64,000 bases of DNA from Chaenocephalus aceratus (GCA_023974075.1 CM043798.1:20152941-20216940), one strand, 5' to 3'. Counted from the stretch's first letter, positions 29,791-41,358 are shown. The notes: generated by a model not told the origin, from the letters alone. Translations and numbers: made by a program.

Positions 29791-30868
29791 ATGGGCCTGA
29801 CCCGTGAGTGGTACAATCTGAATACAGTGGGGCTCCCTCAGAAGGTGATAAACACTATTCAGAGTGCGAGAGCTTCCTCCACCAGGTCTCTTTACACCTG
29901 TAAGTGGAGGGGTTTGAGAGTGGTGCCTTCAAGAAGGACACATCTCTTTTCAATGTCCTGTCGGGGTGATTTTATCATTTCTACAGGACTTGATCGATAA
30001 ACAAAGAGCTTTCTCCACGATCAAGGTGTACCTGGCTGCTATTGCCTGCATGCCATGTGGGCTTTAGGGTAAGACGGCTAGCCAACATCCTTTGGTTTGC
30101 CATTTTATGAAGGGAGCTCGCAGGCTCCTCCCTGTCTCCAGGTCGCTGGTGCCCTTATGGGACCTGGCAGTGGTTTTAAATGGGCTCAGAATGACCCCAT
30201 TTGAACCCCTGGAAGGAGCTGACATGAAACATCTGTCACTCAAGACAGTGCTGTTTACTGGGCCCTGGCATCCGCCAAGCGGGTCAGCGATATTCATGCA
30301 CTGTCTTTACATTCCTCATGCACTCAGTTCGCCCCAGGGAAAACGAGAGAGTTGTGTGAAGCCCAACCCTGCCTTTACACCAAAGGTGGTTGGTTGGTGT
30401 ACCCCAATTGACATTGAGGCATTTCCTCCGCCGCTGGTTTCCTCCGGGGAGCAGCAGCAGGATCTGTTGTGTCCAGTCCGGGCTTTACACACATATATGG
30501 TCAGATCAAAAGAGCTTCGTCTTAATGACCAACTCTTCGTGTCCTGGGCTAACCCTCACAAGGGCAAGCCTGTTACTAAGCAACGGCTCTCCCACTGGAT
30601 TGTGGAGGCAATTGCTTTGGCCTATACGAGTCAGAATTTTGCAAGCACCTTCGGGTTACGGGCTTCACTCGACTCGGGGCCTGGGCTACATCCTGGGCTT
30701 TGTTTCAAGGGTGTTTCCATCCAAGACATCTGTGCCAGCGGCGAGCTGGTCCTCGCCGCTCACTTTGTCCGCTTTTACAGGCTAGACGTCTCCGCTCCAA
30801 GCGTGGCCCGAGCAGTGCTGGGCACCTTTGTTGAGTCGGGACTCTACCTGTTACATGTCCTGGATTGA
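29791..30868 (+). pseudogene. DIRS tyrosine recombinase, frameshifted
   Basis: Starts with GLPQKVINTIQSARASSTRSL (core-binding domain; compare GSRAASTRALYTTKW of copy A). Frameshifts occur near 29930-30090, near 30260 and near 30650. SAKRVSDIHAL (catalytic Arg) is readable about 30273-30300 in one frame and HSTR about 30664 in another, and the terminal HFVRFYRLDVSAPS carries the Tyr in the 30092 frame. Inactive. Confidence 0.8.
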
Positions 30869-30925
30869 TCGGTGATTTTCGAGATAAGCTCGTCTGGCAA
30901 TACGGGAGCTACAATATCCCATCGT

Positions 30926-30990
30926 GAGACATCGAACGGAGTGTTATGAATGAGAACTATAGGTTACTTACGTAACCCCAGGCTCAGAGT
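30926..30990 (+). repeat. DIRS copy B internal complementary region
   Basis: GAGACATCGAACGGAGTGTT...GAGAAC is the reverse complement of 26277-26308. TATAGGTTACTTACGTAACC...GAGATGTCTCAC is the reverse complement of 31199-31253 with few mismatches. Confidence 0.9.
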
Positions 30991-31039
30991 AAAATGAAGT
31001 GAGATGTCTCACCAGACGGCCCTCCTTGCTATGGTGAAG

Positions 31040-31256
31040 CGAGAAGAGGTGCTTATTTTGAATGACGCATGCGTTGTGGCGCAAGCTACTTATAGGGGGT
31101 GATTTTCCCCTGACGCTGACGTCAAGATCACCAGCCAATCAGGATTAGCGTAATGAGATTGATGCTTCTGTTTGCTCCGAGATGAGGCGCATCCCATAGT
31201 GAGACATCTCACTTCATGTTACTCTGAGTCCTGGGGTTCGTAAGTAACCTATAGTT
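31040..31256 (+). repeat. DIRS copy B right inverted terminal repeat
   Basis: Inverse of the left ITR, followed by the unique right extension that is mirrored in the ICR. Confidence 0.88.
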
Positions 31257-31717
31257 TCATGGTGAGCATTGTGTTGCCATGGCAACGGCATTTGAATAAA
31301 TCTCAAAACTGTCCTGTAGATGTCTTCACGGCTGGACTGTTAGCACACATGTGAAGTTTGAGCACTTTTTGAACATTTCATAGGAGTTATAGCGACATCG
31401 TCTTTTATGGCATATGATAACACCCCATAATTGACGTAGAGCGGTTGAGGGCTGGACCGTTAACCATTATCTGAAGTCTGGTGCTGTTTTGATCCTTTTC
31501 AATAGGCGTTACGACAACATTGTGTTTAATGGCGAGGATGCGTTTCCATGGAAACGGCATATGGTGAGATGTCAAATTTGTGAGAGGAGAGCATTTTCAT
31601 TGTTCTGAATGAGAGATAAACCTCTTACGTTTTGTTGAAGAACCGTAACAGATATCGGGGAAATTTCAAAGCGTGAAGCATGTCAACTTGAGCATCTGAA
31701 GTGTTCTTTTTGTGTAC
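31257..31717 (+). repeat. Repeat units flanking DIRS copy B (three further partial units)
   Basis: Units begin near 31262, 31415 and 31525 with ATGG(C/T)GA(G)..., then CCATGG(C/A)AACGGCAT, and contain CTGGAC(T/C)GTTA..CA, GTGAAGTTTG and AGG(A/C)GTTA(T)...GACA(T/A)C. Together with 26123-26276 they form a diverged tandem array. Confidence 0.5.
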
Positions 31718-31997
31718 TTAACACTAGAACCGCCAACGGGTACATTTTACCCGCAGCTGTTTTTTGATTGTATGTCACTTTTTTTCAATAACATAAGTCT
31801 CCCAGTCGTGACTTTTCCTGAAAGTGTGTTATGTAGCACCCTCTGTTGTTAACAATTGTCAATATGAAGTCAGATTGAAAAAATTGTCAAAAAAATTGCC
31901 ATTTATACCTATATCCGCCAGCGGGTAATATTTACCTCATAGAAAATGCAGCGTAAACATGACGTGTTGCTATAGCAACTCCTTTAGTCTACTGCGG

Positions 31998-32100
31998 TTC
32001 CTTATAGATAGAGAGATAGATTGAGAGAGAGATAGATAGATAGATACAGTATATTGCTCGATGGATAGAGAGAGAGAGACACAGATAGATAGTTATAGAT
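31998..32100 (+). repeat. Interrupted (GATA)n/(GAGA)n tract
   Basis: Degenerate GATA/GAGA repeats. A related tract is at 34334-34386, on the other side of the nested element, as if one tract was split by the insertion. Confidence 0.8.
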
Positions 32101-32242
32101 ATATCTTAGTTATATAGATAGTTATTTAACATCTTGGAGAATACAAGAGGCTTGTTTGAGACGAGCTGCGGCTCGCCTCGAAAGTAGACGAGAATAGCCG
32201 ATCGCAGCCGGGGGAGGTCTCAAAAAGCTCACCTGTAGTCGG

Positions 32243-32366
32243 CTTCTTCTTCTTCTTCTTCTTCTCTTCTTCTTCTTCTTCTCTTCTTCTTCTTCTTCTT
32301 CTTCTTCTTCTTTCTCTTCTTCTTCTTTCTTCTTCTTCTTCTTCTTCTTCTTCTTCTCTTCTCTCG
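32243..32366 (+). repeat. (TTC)n microsatellite, about 120 bp
   Basis: Imperfect TTC/TTCTC repeats that give spurious poly-Lys/Glu/Arg frames on the minus strand. Confidence 0.95.
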
Positions 32367-32578
32367 GTTTTTTGGCGGATTGCAAACAACTTTAAGGTGC
32401 ATACCGCCACCTCAAGAGTCTGCTTGACTCGGTTTGCATTTATAAAGAATGCACAAATTGTTTAATGTCAGATATGTACTAAGTAAATACATGTGTTCCT
32501 GCTCAAGATTAGATTCAACTTTATTGTTATTGCACAGATTACAGGCACTGAGACAACGAAATGCAGTTTAGCTTCTAA

Positions 32579-33601
32579 CCAGGGGGGTATACTATGAAGC
32601 AGGATTTTCGCTTAGCCGGCTAAATTCAGGGAAAACTCCGGCTTTCCGGTCATCCGAAGCTGGTTCTCTTTTTAGCAGGCTAGATCTCCATGGTAATATA
32701 TGCTAAGCAGCTAACCTGGTCGGGACCAGGTTAGGTTGCAGGCTAAGAGCTCAACTCAGTGAAAGCACCGCCTGCTGACCAATCAGAGCTCAGTGTGCGG
32801 AGTTTAAAGCGATCAAGTCTATTACAGGAGAAAGGAAATACAGAAAAACTGCCATCGCAGGAAAGACGGCCGGCAAAAATCACCGACTGTGTGAACGTGA
32901 ACATTAATAGAATATCACCTCCATCTTCAGAGCAGTCTGACTATTAGAACATTAGCGTTAAGAAAGCTAACTTACATATCTGCCACAACATAAGTAACCG
33001 GATCAGAGTAACATTAAGTACAGTCCGCGGCATATCACATCATAATGTATCATATTTTTCTTATCTGAGTCAGCTGAGCCGTATCTGGCCGTGCAACACT
33101 CACAGCGTCACATACTGTATGCAGAAGTATTATTTTAAGCAACACATTAAGTTGACGAAACACTCGAGACAAATGTAATTAAAGTCAGATCGTGTTTTAT
33201 CATAGTGATATCAATAACCTGTTAATGTATGCATTCAAACACTTTTTTCTTTTACCACCTTGCACGTGCAGCTCTGTGCTTTTATCTGGATAAAGTGTTC
33301 ATGGATGTTTAAAGTTTAACTTCTTCATATGTCTAATATTATAGTTCACTTTCATTCAGGAAGTATGACGCTGCGCTGTCAGTATGCTTCTCCATGTTTG
33401 TGATTGGTCGAATGCTCCAAATTACCACCCCTTTCATGTGAACGCGCACTAACTAGATAGGACACGGCTGGCTTGAGCGATCCACTTGATAACTAGCGTG
33501 TAGGACCGTTTCGCGAGAGCGCCTATGTTTTGGATTAGGGCCAACCGGTAACTCAACATATCCAGGTTAGGTTGAACCAGCTTCGTAGTACAGGCCCCTG
33601 G
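32579..33601. mobile_element. TATACTACGAA-family TIR element, copy 3, nested
   Basis: Ends (CC)AGGGGGGTATACTATGAAGC and inverse of GCTTCGTAGTACAGGCCCCTGG. The uninterrupted host sequence (TTCTAACCAGGAGTGCAA on one strand) is visible at about 35870-35890, and a near version at about 46395-46415, fixing the insertion point. Confidence 0.8.
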
Positions 33602-34653
33602 AGTGCAAAAAGCAGTAAGTGAAAAGTAATGTACACAATCTACAGAATAAAATATAAAATTAATTGAATGATGAATACCATATACACAGCAGCCTGTGAG
33701 CAGTATGAGCAGTGTGTATGAATATGCTAAGATATTAAAGTATGAAACGTAAGCAGTGCAAGTATAGTATAACATATATAGATATTAATTTCATGATGAT
33801 AAACATTGTGGAACACAATGATGAAAAATGGGAATGGAAAGTAGCGACGTTAAAAACTGACACAAAACAACAAACAAACTTTGCCGAGCCAATTGGAGAG
33901 TTTCATCAGCAGCACAGGGGTAAAAACCACCAATGAGCGCTCAGCTGAGATACCAGCGAGTCGTTTCCCATTCAAGCATTTTGCTTCCGCAGCCCCTGGA
34001 GAGGAACTGCGCCGCCTCGCCGCACCTCGCTCTCAAGTCTGCGGGCGTCTTTGTCCCGCGAGATTTCAACGACTCATGTAGGAGAGCCTCCAGAGCAAGT
34101 CAGACAAAATGACTAACCATCATGCAACGCACTAGCAAGACATTGATCACAATTGCGCAGGTCTCGCTTGTCTCAAACAAGCCTAAGATCTTGGATAACT
34201 GAGCTGACGTTGAGGACGTAATGCATGTGTGCAGGTTACGTGCCAGTTGAATAAAGATGGACACTCGGAATGAGAGAAGTAGTCCGCATCGTCTGTTTAT
34301 GTAAACAATTATGTCCATAGAACAGAACATTACAGATAGATCGATAGATAGTTATAGATAGATAGATAGAGAGATAGAGAGAGATTTGTACCTAACAAAA
34401 CACAAGTCTAACACCAAGCGTTTAAATCAGCACTCTTAGCGATATTTTATACTTCATGCTATCTGCACAAACTATATCATATGAAAAGCTGAGAGTCCAC
34501 AGATTCTATTGTATAGTTTCATCCCTGTGCGATCAAAAACTCACTGTTCTGTATGAAAAATAAAAGAACATTGTACCTTGAAAATCAATAGCGGTACATT
34601 TTACCCGTTGGCGGTTTTAGGTATACAGCGACCTCTCGCGGTTCTAGTGTTAA

Positions 34654-35475
34654 GGTTAATAATGTGGCCTTTTTGGCAGATTAACTTAATGTGTGCGGCT
34701 GCTGTGGTGGGGAAAGATGAGGCTGAATTTACAATGGGGTTTAATGGAGACATGTTGAACGTTTTTGTCACTTCATGCCCTCAAGAGGCATTTTGTTTAA
34801 TTATTAGCTTAATTATTTTTTTTTATTTTCAAGCTACGAGATGATTTCCTACGTTGTCAGGAAAAATATTTCTCAGGAATGTAGGGTTTGGGAATTATGT
34901 CAGATTTAAAAACAAGGCGAAAAGGCTAAATTAAATCTGTCCTCCACTCTAGCTGTTGACATCAACACTCTGAAGAAGGCCTCTTTACCAAGGTCTGAAC
35001 AATGTTTAATATCTCTAAAAGTAAGAATCAAATTTAAAAGTTGTGTAACACAAATCATTTCAGAAAGATGTGTAACATTTTAAAGTTGGAATGAGGTTTC
35101 TGAGTGAAAGTATGAAGGGCAGTTAGCAGTTGAAGTCACATGAAGATTGTTCAAGTCTGAAGAGTTTCTCCATTGACTCCCATGTTAAAAATGTGATGTA
35201 TTATGGGATATATCTCTGGAATTATGGAAGTTATGAATGAGAAAAAAGTAATACCATCGATTCCCGACCGAGCTGAACGTTTTGATGTTCGAACAGAGTT
35301 TCTGCGATGTGGAATGTGGAGCAGAAGAGGCGCAAAATAACCTGGCGGAATAATAAAGAATTTCGTGCGTCGAATAACAAGTAGTTGGAATGCTGTATCA
35401 GCATTGCCACTAAAAACGGCCATCGGAGAGGAAATGGAGCCTGTGGTGTGAGGAGAACAGTGTTGGGCAAGTTAC
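34654..35475. other. Host DNA, no gene seen
   Basis: Weak similarity to the 130-170-bp repeat (34700-34790, 35145-35230). No ORF with protein character. Confidence 0.4.
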
Positions 35476-35725
35476 TTTTAAAAAGTAACTAGTATAGTTA
35501 TAAGATGGACGTTTATTAATCCCTCGTGGGGAAAATTGTTTCTCTGCATTTGACCCATCATAGGAGCAGTGTGCTGCCATTTTGAACGGCGCCCGGGGAG
35601 ATGTGTATGGAATGGTGCCTTGCTCAGGGACACCTCGGTGGCACTTGGTCTTGCTGGGACTTAACTGGTGCCCTTCCAGTTGCCAAGCAAAGTCCCTATC
35701 AACTTCGCCACCACGCCATCTTAGC
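35476..35725 (+). repeat. Teleost interspersed repeat (GGGGAAA(A)TTGTTTCTCTGCATTTGACCC type)
   Basis: Order: TTTATTAATCCCTCGTGGGG, CTGCATTTGACCCATC, GAGCAGTGTGCTGCCATTTT, GCGCCCGGGGAG, GGTGCCTTGCTCAGGGACAC, and a CGCCACCACGCCAT end. This modular repeat is frequent in fish genomes. Confidence 0.55.
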
Positions 35726-35910
35726 ATATTCTACACACTGTTCATACTTGCTCACAGGCTGCTGTGTATATCTGTTTATTCATATGCAATTCCTTCTATA
35801 TTTATATTCTATATCTATATTTGTATTATTTTATTCTGTAGATGTGTAACATTACTTTTCACTTTACTGCTTGTTGCACTCCTGGTTAGAAGCTAAACTG
35901 CATTACGAAA
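35726..35910 (+). repeat. Fragment of the sequence carried inside the AGGCTTG family
   Basis: Co-linear with 46255-46440 and inverse of parts of copy A. It supplies the empty-site version for the nested insertion at 32579. Confidence 0.6.
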
Positions 35911-37346
35911 CTAATGCGCAAGTATCAGCCGTATCTCGCTTTATCTAATGCAACTCAGAGAGAGAGAGAGATGAGAGCAGCGAAGGGTGGGGGGGAGAGA
36001 TGTAATACAGTTTCCTGATAAACGTTTTGTTTGATAGGTGCTTGTGTGGGAAATGCCAGCCATGGCCTCTGGAGAGAGTATGTGCTGCAGGGGGGGTGGA
36101 TGCACCTCGCACCCAGGAACGAAAGCTAGCTCTGGTCCTTTTCCTGTTAGGGAAACTGTGGACTCGATGTCCTGACAGGCTGGAGTTTGTGCAACCTGCA
36201 CAAACACAATAGCTCACCATGATTAACAATGGTGAAATGCAATGTAAAAATTACCTAAAAGTACCAGCTCACTAAATCACAACCGCTCAACACAAACTAC
36301 CAACTACTACCGCGAATTGGGCAGAAAAGGAGTCCGAGAAAGTTGCTCCCCTATTTCACGTAATATGACTGGTTTGACGTATGACGTTAAAAAAAAGTTT
36401 TTAGTAGCAGAGCTCAAAACGGCTACTTTCCCCTCTGAATTCCTGCCCTTATGTCTCGTAAAACATTAAATCCTGCATAACTTTTTTAATTGTAATTTTC
36501 AGGCAAGGTTAAGCATAGATGTAGTAAAAAAAAAAAAGTTGCTCTTTAACACTCTTGCTACAGTATAAAAAATACAGTAAATGAAAATATGGGAAACAAC
36601 CCTCAGAGGGTTAACGTATCTGACACTGTTTCTGAAAATATGTGCAAAAATAGAACTTGTAGGATTATCTTAGAGTTTATTTCCTCCTCCTGGAGCAGAA
36701 AGTGTGATACATTCAAATGTCAGTGTCACTTAAATTATTCACATTAACAAGACCTCAGCGTGACTTTTCCTATTTTTATATATTTATCTGTGTTTTTTGA
36801 TTATTTTCTCCCACACCCATGAATCATGTATAGAGAACACAAGATACTTTGATTTGTGTCACTCACTTCACCATAACTGTCATCACATGGAGCACTAATA
36901 TTTGTCATTATTACTCACATCTCTGCTGTAATCATAGTGATTTCATTTGGCCTCACAGTGACAAGTACGCACGCACCAACTGCACTGTAGGTTTCCCTGT
37001 GACATTTCATATTTATGACCGTTGTTATTTTTTACTTCATACTTACTTATACTTTATATACTTACTTATACTTTATATACTTATACTTTATTTTTACTAC
37101 ATCTTTACACACATTCTTGTCAAATTACTGTCAACATTTTTTTGATTTTCTCTAACTCCCTCCATCAGCACCTCCCCTGTGATGGAGGCATCACTGCTGT
37201 TCATCTTATTGATGAATTGTCCACATTTCATACTGCAACCAACAGAAATGGGTTCTACTATTCTGATGTGTTTTCATACTACAACGAAATATATATTCAT
37301 CACAGACTCCTGTAAGAATCAGTAACATTTCTGATTTTGATCTTGA
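35911..37346. other. Host DNA, no gene seen
   Basis: Includes a tandem of TATACTTTATATACTTACT units about 37035-37090. No coding exon recognised. Confidence 0.5.
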
Positions 37347-37354
37347 CTGTAAAG
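37347..37354. repeat. Putative hAT target duplication CTGTAAAG, left copy
   Basis: Matches 51960-51967 exactly. Confidence 0.6.
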
Positions 37355-38108
37355 CGGGTGTTCCCAACCCAAGGTGTTACTGCCGGGCCGCAAAATAGCT
37401 GTGAGTTTATCGTAATATTTGCAGAATTATAATATACAAATATTTTATCATAATATTTTTTTCAATATAATTTCAATATTTATTTCAAGTGTTTCGTTTT
37501 TGCACCTATAGCCTACCAGTCATATTATTTCAAACAGTAGCCTAGTTAATCTTTCACCAGAAAACCGTTGAAAATGGCTTTTATGATGTTCCGAGGGATT
37601 CGGCGGATAAGGTCTCAGCCTCTTGTGCGCACGAGAAAGTTACCGGTGCGCCAAGTAGAAAGAGGATTGCACAGGAGACAACCGTTTAACCCTTGTGTTA
37701 TGTTCACATTTCGCACCCTTTGGTAATGTTCGGGTCAAATTGACCCGGGACATATTTCAGGGTTTAAAAAAAATACAGAACTAAATTCAACATGCACAAT
37801 TCCTTATATATATTGTCTTTAACTCATTCCCCAACAACATAAATGAAATATATGATTAGTTTTTGAAAATACTCTTTGCTGGATCAAATGTAACAATGGA
37901 AGTGTCCATCGTTTTTTGTGATAAAAATGTAATTTATGTTAAAAAAAATACACTGTAATAAAAACTAGGTTTACATTTTGCTCATGCTTTTCTAGGACAA
38001 ATGTAAATGAAACATTTTTTCATTAATGTTTATTATTTTTAATCTGTCATATAATAATCAAAGCCCTGAAGGAAATAAATCAATTTATCAGCAATTGGAA
38101 CACAAGAA

Positions 38109-39684
38109 CCACACTGTAAAATGTTTGGCTGTAAAATTACAGTAAATTACTGGCTACTAGTTGCATGGATTTCACAGTAATTGACTGTAAATATTTCACA
38201 GTAATTTACTGTATATATTTTACAGTTAATCACATAAAAGTACAACTAAATACTGTGACTTTACAGTTGCCATGCCCATGGAATTACTGTGATATAGCAG
38301 TACAGAGCTGTGGTATTATGGTACCTTGCTGTACATAAATTACAGTAATTACCTGTATGTTCACACTATTACTGTAGAAGTAATGCAACACAGTAGCCAG
38401 TAATTTACTGTAAATATACAAATCTAAATAATACGATAATATATTGTAAATTTGACTGGGATTGTACCATAATTCAATCAGCTCAATCAACAAAGAAAAA
38501 CAAAGAAAATGCCCATTTTAACTTGTTATTACTCCATTGAAGTGCAAAGCACATTTCACAGTGTCTTGGAAATGTTGTTACGGCCCCAACCTCTAATCCG
38601 CGGTAGTGGCTTGTGTTGAGACCCGCAACATGAAAGAATACACGCAATAACCGGTACTTGGTAATGAGCATTTATTGATAATCAGCCGTTTGCTCACACA
38701 AGCGAAATGGGAAACAAAAAGAGGTCTTGAGGACTGGCCAAAAGGAACAAACAGAAGGAGGGAACCCGAGCCAGCCACACCACGGGCCGTAGGACCCAGA
38801 ACTCCCCCGCCTAACCAAAAATCTAATATAAACCCTATGGGAAAAAAAATAAAGCCACAAAAACTGGACTACCAGGTCCTCCAGGCTAAACATAAACACA
38901 TCTGCAAAAAGATGGCCTACAGCTCAGAATGGCACAGAGGTATCCTAAGGACAGTGTCTCCGGCGTTAGGATAGGTGAGACATCCTTCTCCTCCAGCTTC
39001 TCTTTATATATACACACGGCTGAGTGGAATTTGGAACACCTGGGCAGAGGCGGAGCCAGGGGCAGACCAGGTGCACCTGGGCAGAGGCAGAGCCAGGGAG
39101 ACAGAAAACAAGGAGGGGAGCACTTACATGTCTACACAGACATCCACTCAAAGTCAACAATTTTTCTGAAGAATGTGCTGACATGGGGTTTTAAATTGCC
39201 ATGCCTCTTTTTGGCTTTATAGCCCGTCTCAGGATTAATGCCCAGGATGCACCTGAAAACAATAAGCCAAGACAACAATTTCAATTTATGTATATGTTGC
39301 CTCATTTATTTTAAGGCACATGCAGCGGTGCCCCTTTCAATTTAAGTAAAACCTGCACCAAAGAAAGACATTTGTATTTAAAGCCAAGCAAGAGCGATGA
39401 AAGCAAGAAAATCACTTAATTTGTTGTGTTATCACAGAGGATGGTCTGAATACAGTATTTTACTGTGAAATAATACAGTAACATGTTGTGAAATCCTGGT
39501 AATCATTGATCCTGTACATTCACAGTAATTAACTGTGCCTGTATTGATTTCACTGTGAAATTCTAAATTACAGTGTTATATTGTGAACATTACAGGTAAA
39601 GACTGTAAAGTGGTAAAACAGTAATTTATTGTAAAATATTACAGCTAAATATTGTGAAATCATGGTAATATTTTACAGTGCACA
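38109..39684. mobile_element. Palindromic CAGTAA/TTACTG-rich repeat, split by an LTR-like sequence
   Basis: Ends CACTGTAAAATG and inverse CACTGTAAAATATTACC. Both flanking blocks (38109-38425; 39440-39684) consist of tandem ACAGTAA(T)TTACTGT motifs. Duplicated target not identified. Confidence 0.5.
38575..39158 (-). mobile_element. Solo LTR-like sequence
   Basis: Read on the minus strand it begins TGTTGACTTTG and ends GGGCCGTAACA, giving short TGTT...AACA ends. A TGTATATATAAAGAGAAGC promoter-like box is at about 39000-39015. This resembles a Gypsy-type LTR. No internal domain or clean target duplication was found, so the exact 5' edge is uncertain. Confidence 0.4.
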
Positions 39685-39811
39685 CAGCCAAAAGTATTTG
39701 GCTGTGAAATATAGAGGGAATGAAACATCCATATAAATTACATAGAACAGATATAAACACAAAGCAAATAAAAACAATTAACAGTCACTATTCATAAAAT
39801 ACATCCGAAAA

Positions 39812-40172
39812 CTATATTGATGAAGTGACGCTGCAGAACATCAGAACAGAACTTCTTCGTGTGTATAGCAGAGATGTACTTGTTGCAGTTGCTGCATGTA
39901 GTCTGTGTCTTTGAGTCCGTTGAGGGTCCACAGACCTCACAGCTGGCTGTGGGGGTCTTTCAGAAGCTGACTGTGGGGGTCTTCTTGCGGCTGGCTGTGG
40001 GGGTCTTCCAGCAGCTGGCTCTGAGTCAAGTTCATCTTCCAATTTGCTGTCAAATTCTGAGTTTACCTCCACATTATCCTCATCTTCAGAAATGTCTTCC
40101 TGTCCCACTTCACCGTGTTCTTCTAATGCATTCCACTCACTCTCATCCATTATTAGCTCCAAGGCTCTCTGA
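39812..40172 (-). pseudogene. piggyBac transposase N-terminal region (second part)
   Basis: On the minus strand: RALELIMDESEWN, followed by a strongly acidic stretch (EDISEDEDNVEVNSEFDS...) and a Pro-rich repeat region. The acidic, Glu/Asp-Ser-rich N-terminus with an ALELI start is characteristic of piggyBac transposases. The first codons lie beyond the nested element (41058-41080). The frame ends at 39812 in unrelated sequence, and the catalytic DDD core is absent. The Pro-rich part is encoded by a minisatellite (about 39940-40020). Confidence 0.6.
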
Positions 40173-41057
40173 TACCTCATTCACACCAACGCAACTCCGG
40201 TTCAAGCTCCGTGCTAGAGCTTTTCAAGTTCAGAACCAGTTCTTCGGTTTAGCTCTGGCTCTTTTCACACCCCCAGAGTCCGACTGGTAATGCGTCGTTG
40301 CGTCATCGTTTGCGTCATGACGTAACCGTTTGCGTGTCTGCTTCATAAAGCCAAACCGCGCGGATGAAATCAGTTGCATTCATTTCTTATGGCTCTATCT
40401 GCCGCTTTTCCGGAGTCATTTCTGTGGTTTAGTTATATTCTTATAAAAAAGTGTACTCGTGTCAATAAAGTTTTTTTAAAAACACAACTGCTTCCGAGGT
40501 CGGTCTTATTTCTTAAGGTGGACTGAACCATGAGTGTGGAGTAACGTTGTATCTTTCATTTAAATGAACTGTAACCTTCACCCAGGTATGACAGCTGTTC
40601 GTTCTCAAATGAACACGTGAAGTAAAGTTTAATATTTATAGTTTTATAGATTTATAATGAGTTATAATGAGAGGTGATCAACGTGAATGCTCAGGTTCCA
40701 CCTTAACACGCAGACACGTTGCTTCACCATGAGCAGAACACTTTATATATAGCCTACAGTCTATGGCAGAAACACTGAAACTCTTGTTACGTTTCTCCAT
40801 CGTTGTGTACAAACTGGATAAAACGCGGACTTTTTGTTGTTGTTCAGGAGTTGATCTGTCTCTGCCCCTGCCCCCGCCTCGACGTAAGCGTGATGTATGT
40901 GGTGCTTTTGCTCTGGCCGGACAATTTTTTGGTGCTTGAAACGAACCGGATTCCGGAGCTAAGAGGCTGCTCCGCTGCGGTGTGAAGAGGAAAACCCGGT
41001 GCTTTTCAAGCTCCAGCTCCGAACCGGCCCTGAAACACCGTTGGTGTGAATGAGGTA
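40173..41057. mobile_element. TTCACACC-family TIR element, copy 3, inserted in a transposase ORF
   Basis: Ends TACCTCATTCACACCAACG and perfect inverse, flanked by TGA on both sides (40170-40172; 41058-41060). Interior keeps GCTCC(G)-rich palindromic segments like copies 1 and 2 (TTTTCAAG..CCAGCTCCGAACCGG). The 3-bp duplication suggests a PIF/Harbinger-like superfamily. Confidence 0.82.
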
Positions 41058-41080
41058 TGAGCAGAATATCTTTTGGCCAT
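41058..41080 (-). pseudogene. piggyBac transposase start codon and first codons
   Basis: ATG at 41080 (minus) reads M-A-K-R-Y-S-A and then meets the right end of the nested TIR element. The frame continues in phase on the other side at 40172. TSD copy TGA (41058-41060) is shared with 40170-40172. Confidence 0.6.
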
Positions 41081-41298
41081 TTTGCTGGTAGATAATTGTA
41101 GTTCTGCACTACACTGTAATGTGAGGTTATGTCTCTGTTTAGTCCCTCCTCTGGCGTGCAGGTGCGAGGGGGACAGTGCGAGAAAATTTAAAATGTTTAT
41201 ACATTTCTGGAAGATCTAAAATGTTTATAATGTTCTAGGATAGTTTTGTGTACACACTACAAAGGGTAAAGATCAAGGGAAAACAGGATCAAACATAC

Positions 41299-41302
<4 letters not shown>

Positions 41303-41357
<55 letters not shown>

Positions 41358-41358
41358 T
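41303..41358 (+). repeat. (TG)n microsatellite
   Basis: Pure TG tract followed by degenerate TGTGTCTTT(A/C) repeats to about 41425. Confidence 0.95.

Larger units (their letters stand above)
26277..31256 (+). mobile_element. DIRS-type retrotransposon (copy B), complete termini, decayed interior
   Basis: Left terminus starts GTTCTCATTCATAACACTCC (26277). The right terminus ends TAAGTAACCTATAGTT (31256). The ICR at 30926-30990 joins the reverse complement of both ends through a shared AAC, the textbook DIRS circle-junction layout. Gag-like coding, RNase H remnants and the recombinase are identifiable. The reverse transcriptase is missing and its place is taken by a minisatellite and a TIR element. 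There is no target duplication, as expected. Confidence 0.88.
32148..34184. mobile_element. AGGCTTGTTTGAGAC-family TIR element, copy A
   Basis: Ends AGGCTTGTTTGAGACGAG and inverse AGGCTTGTTTGAGACAAG, flanked by AAG (32145-32147, 34185-34187), a 3-bp duplication. The same family is at 45803-46688. Shared sub-terminal: GCCTCGAAAGTAGACGAGA / GCGATCGCAGCCGGGGGAGG and TTGCGCAGGTCT. No coding capacity. Interrupted at 32579-33601. Confidence 0.75.
31722..34649. mobile_element. piggyBac-like element flanked by TTAA (copy with two nested elements)
   Basis: TTAA at 31718-31721 and 34650-34653 flank CACTAGAACCGCCAACGGG and its inverse (CACTAGAACCGCGAGAG). Sub-terminal CCGCCAACGGGTA motifs recur inverted near 34590-34615. 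TTAA target and perfect 12-bp TIRs suggest piggyBac. No transposase remains. Once nested elements are removed only about 0.9 kb is left. Confidence 0.7.

Noticed and set aside
32122..32410. Poly-Lys/Glu/Arg frames of 87-94 codons
   Set aside because: Translation of the (TTC)n tract.
38593..38899. Minus-strand frames of 60-75 codons
   Set aside because: Within an LTR-like repeat and without protein homology by eye.
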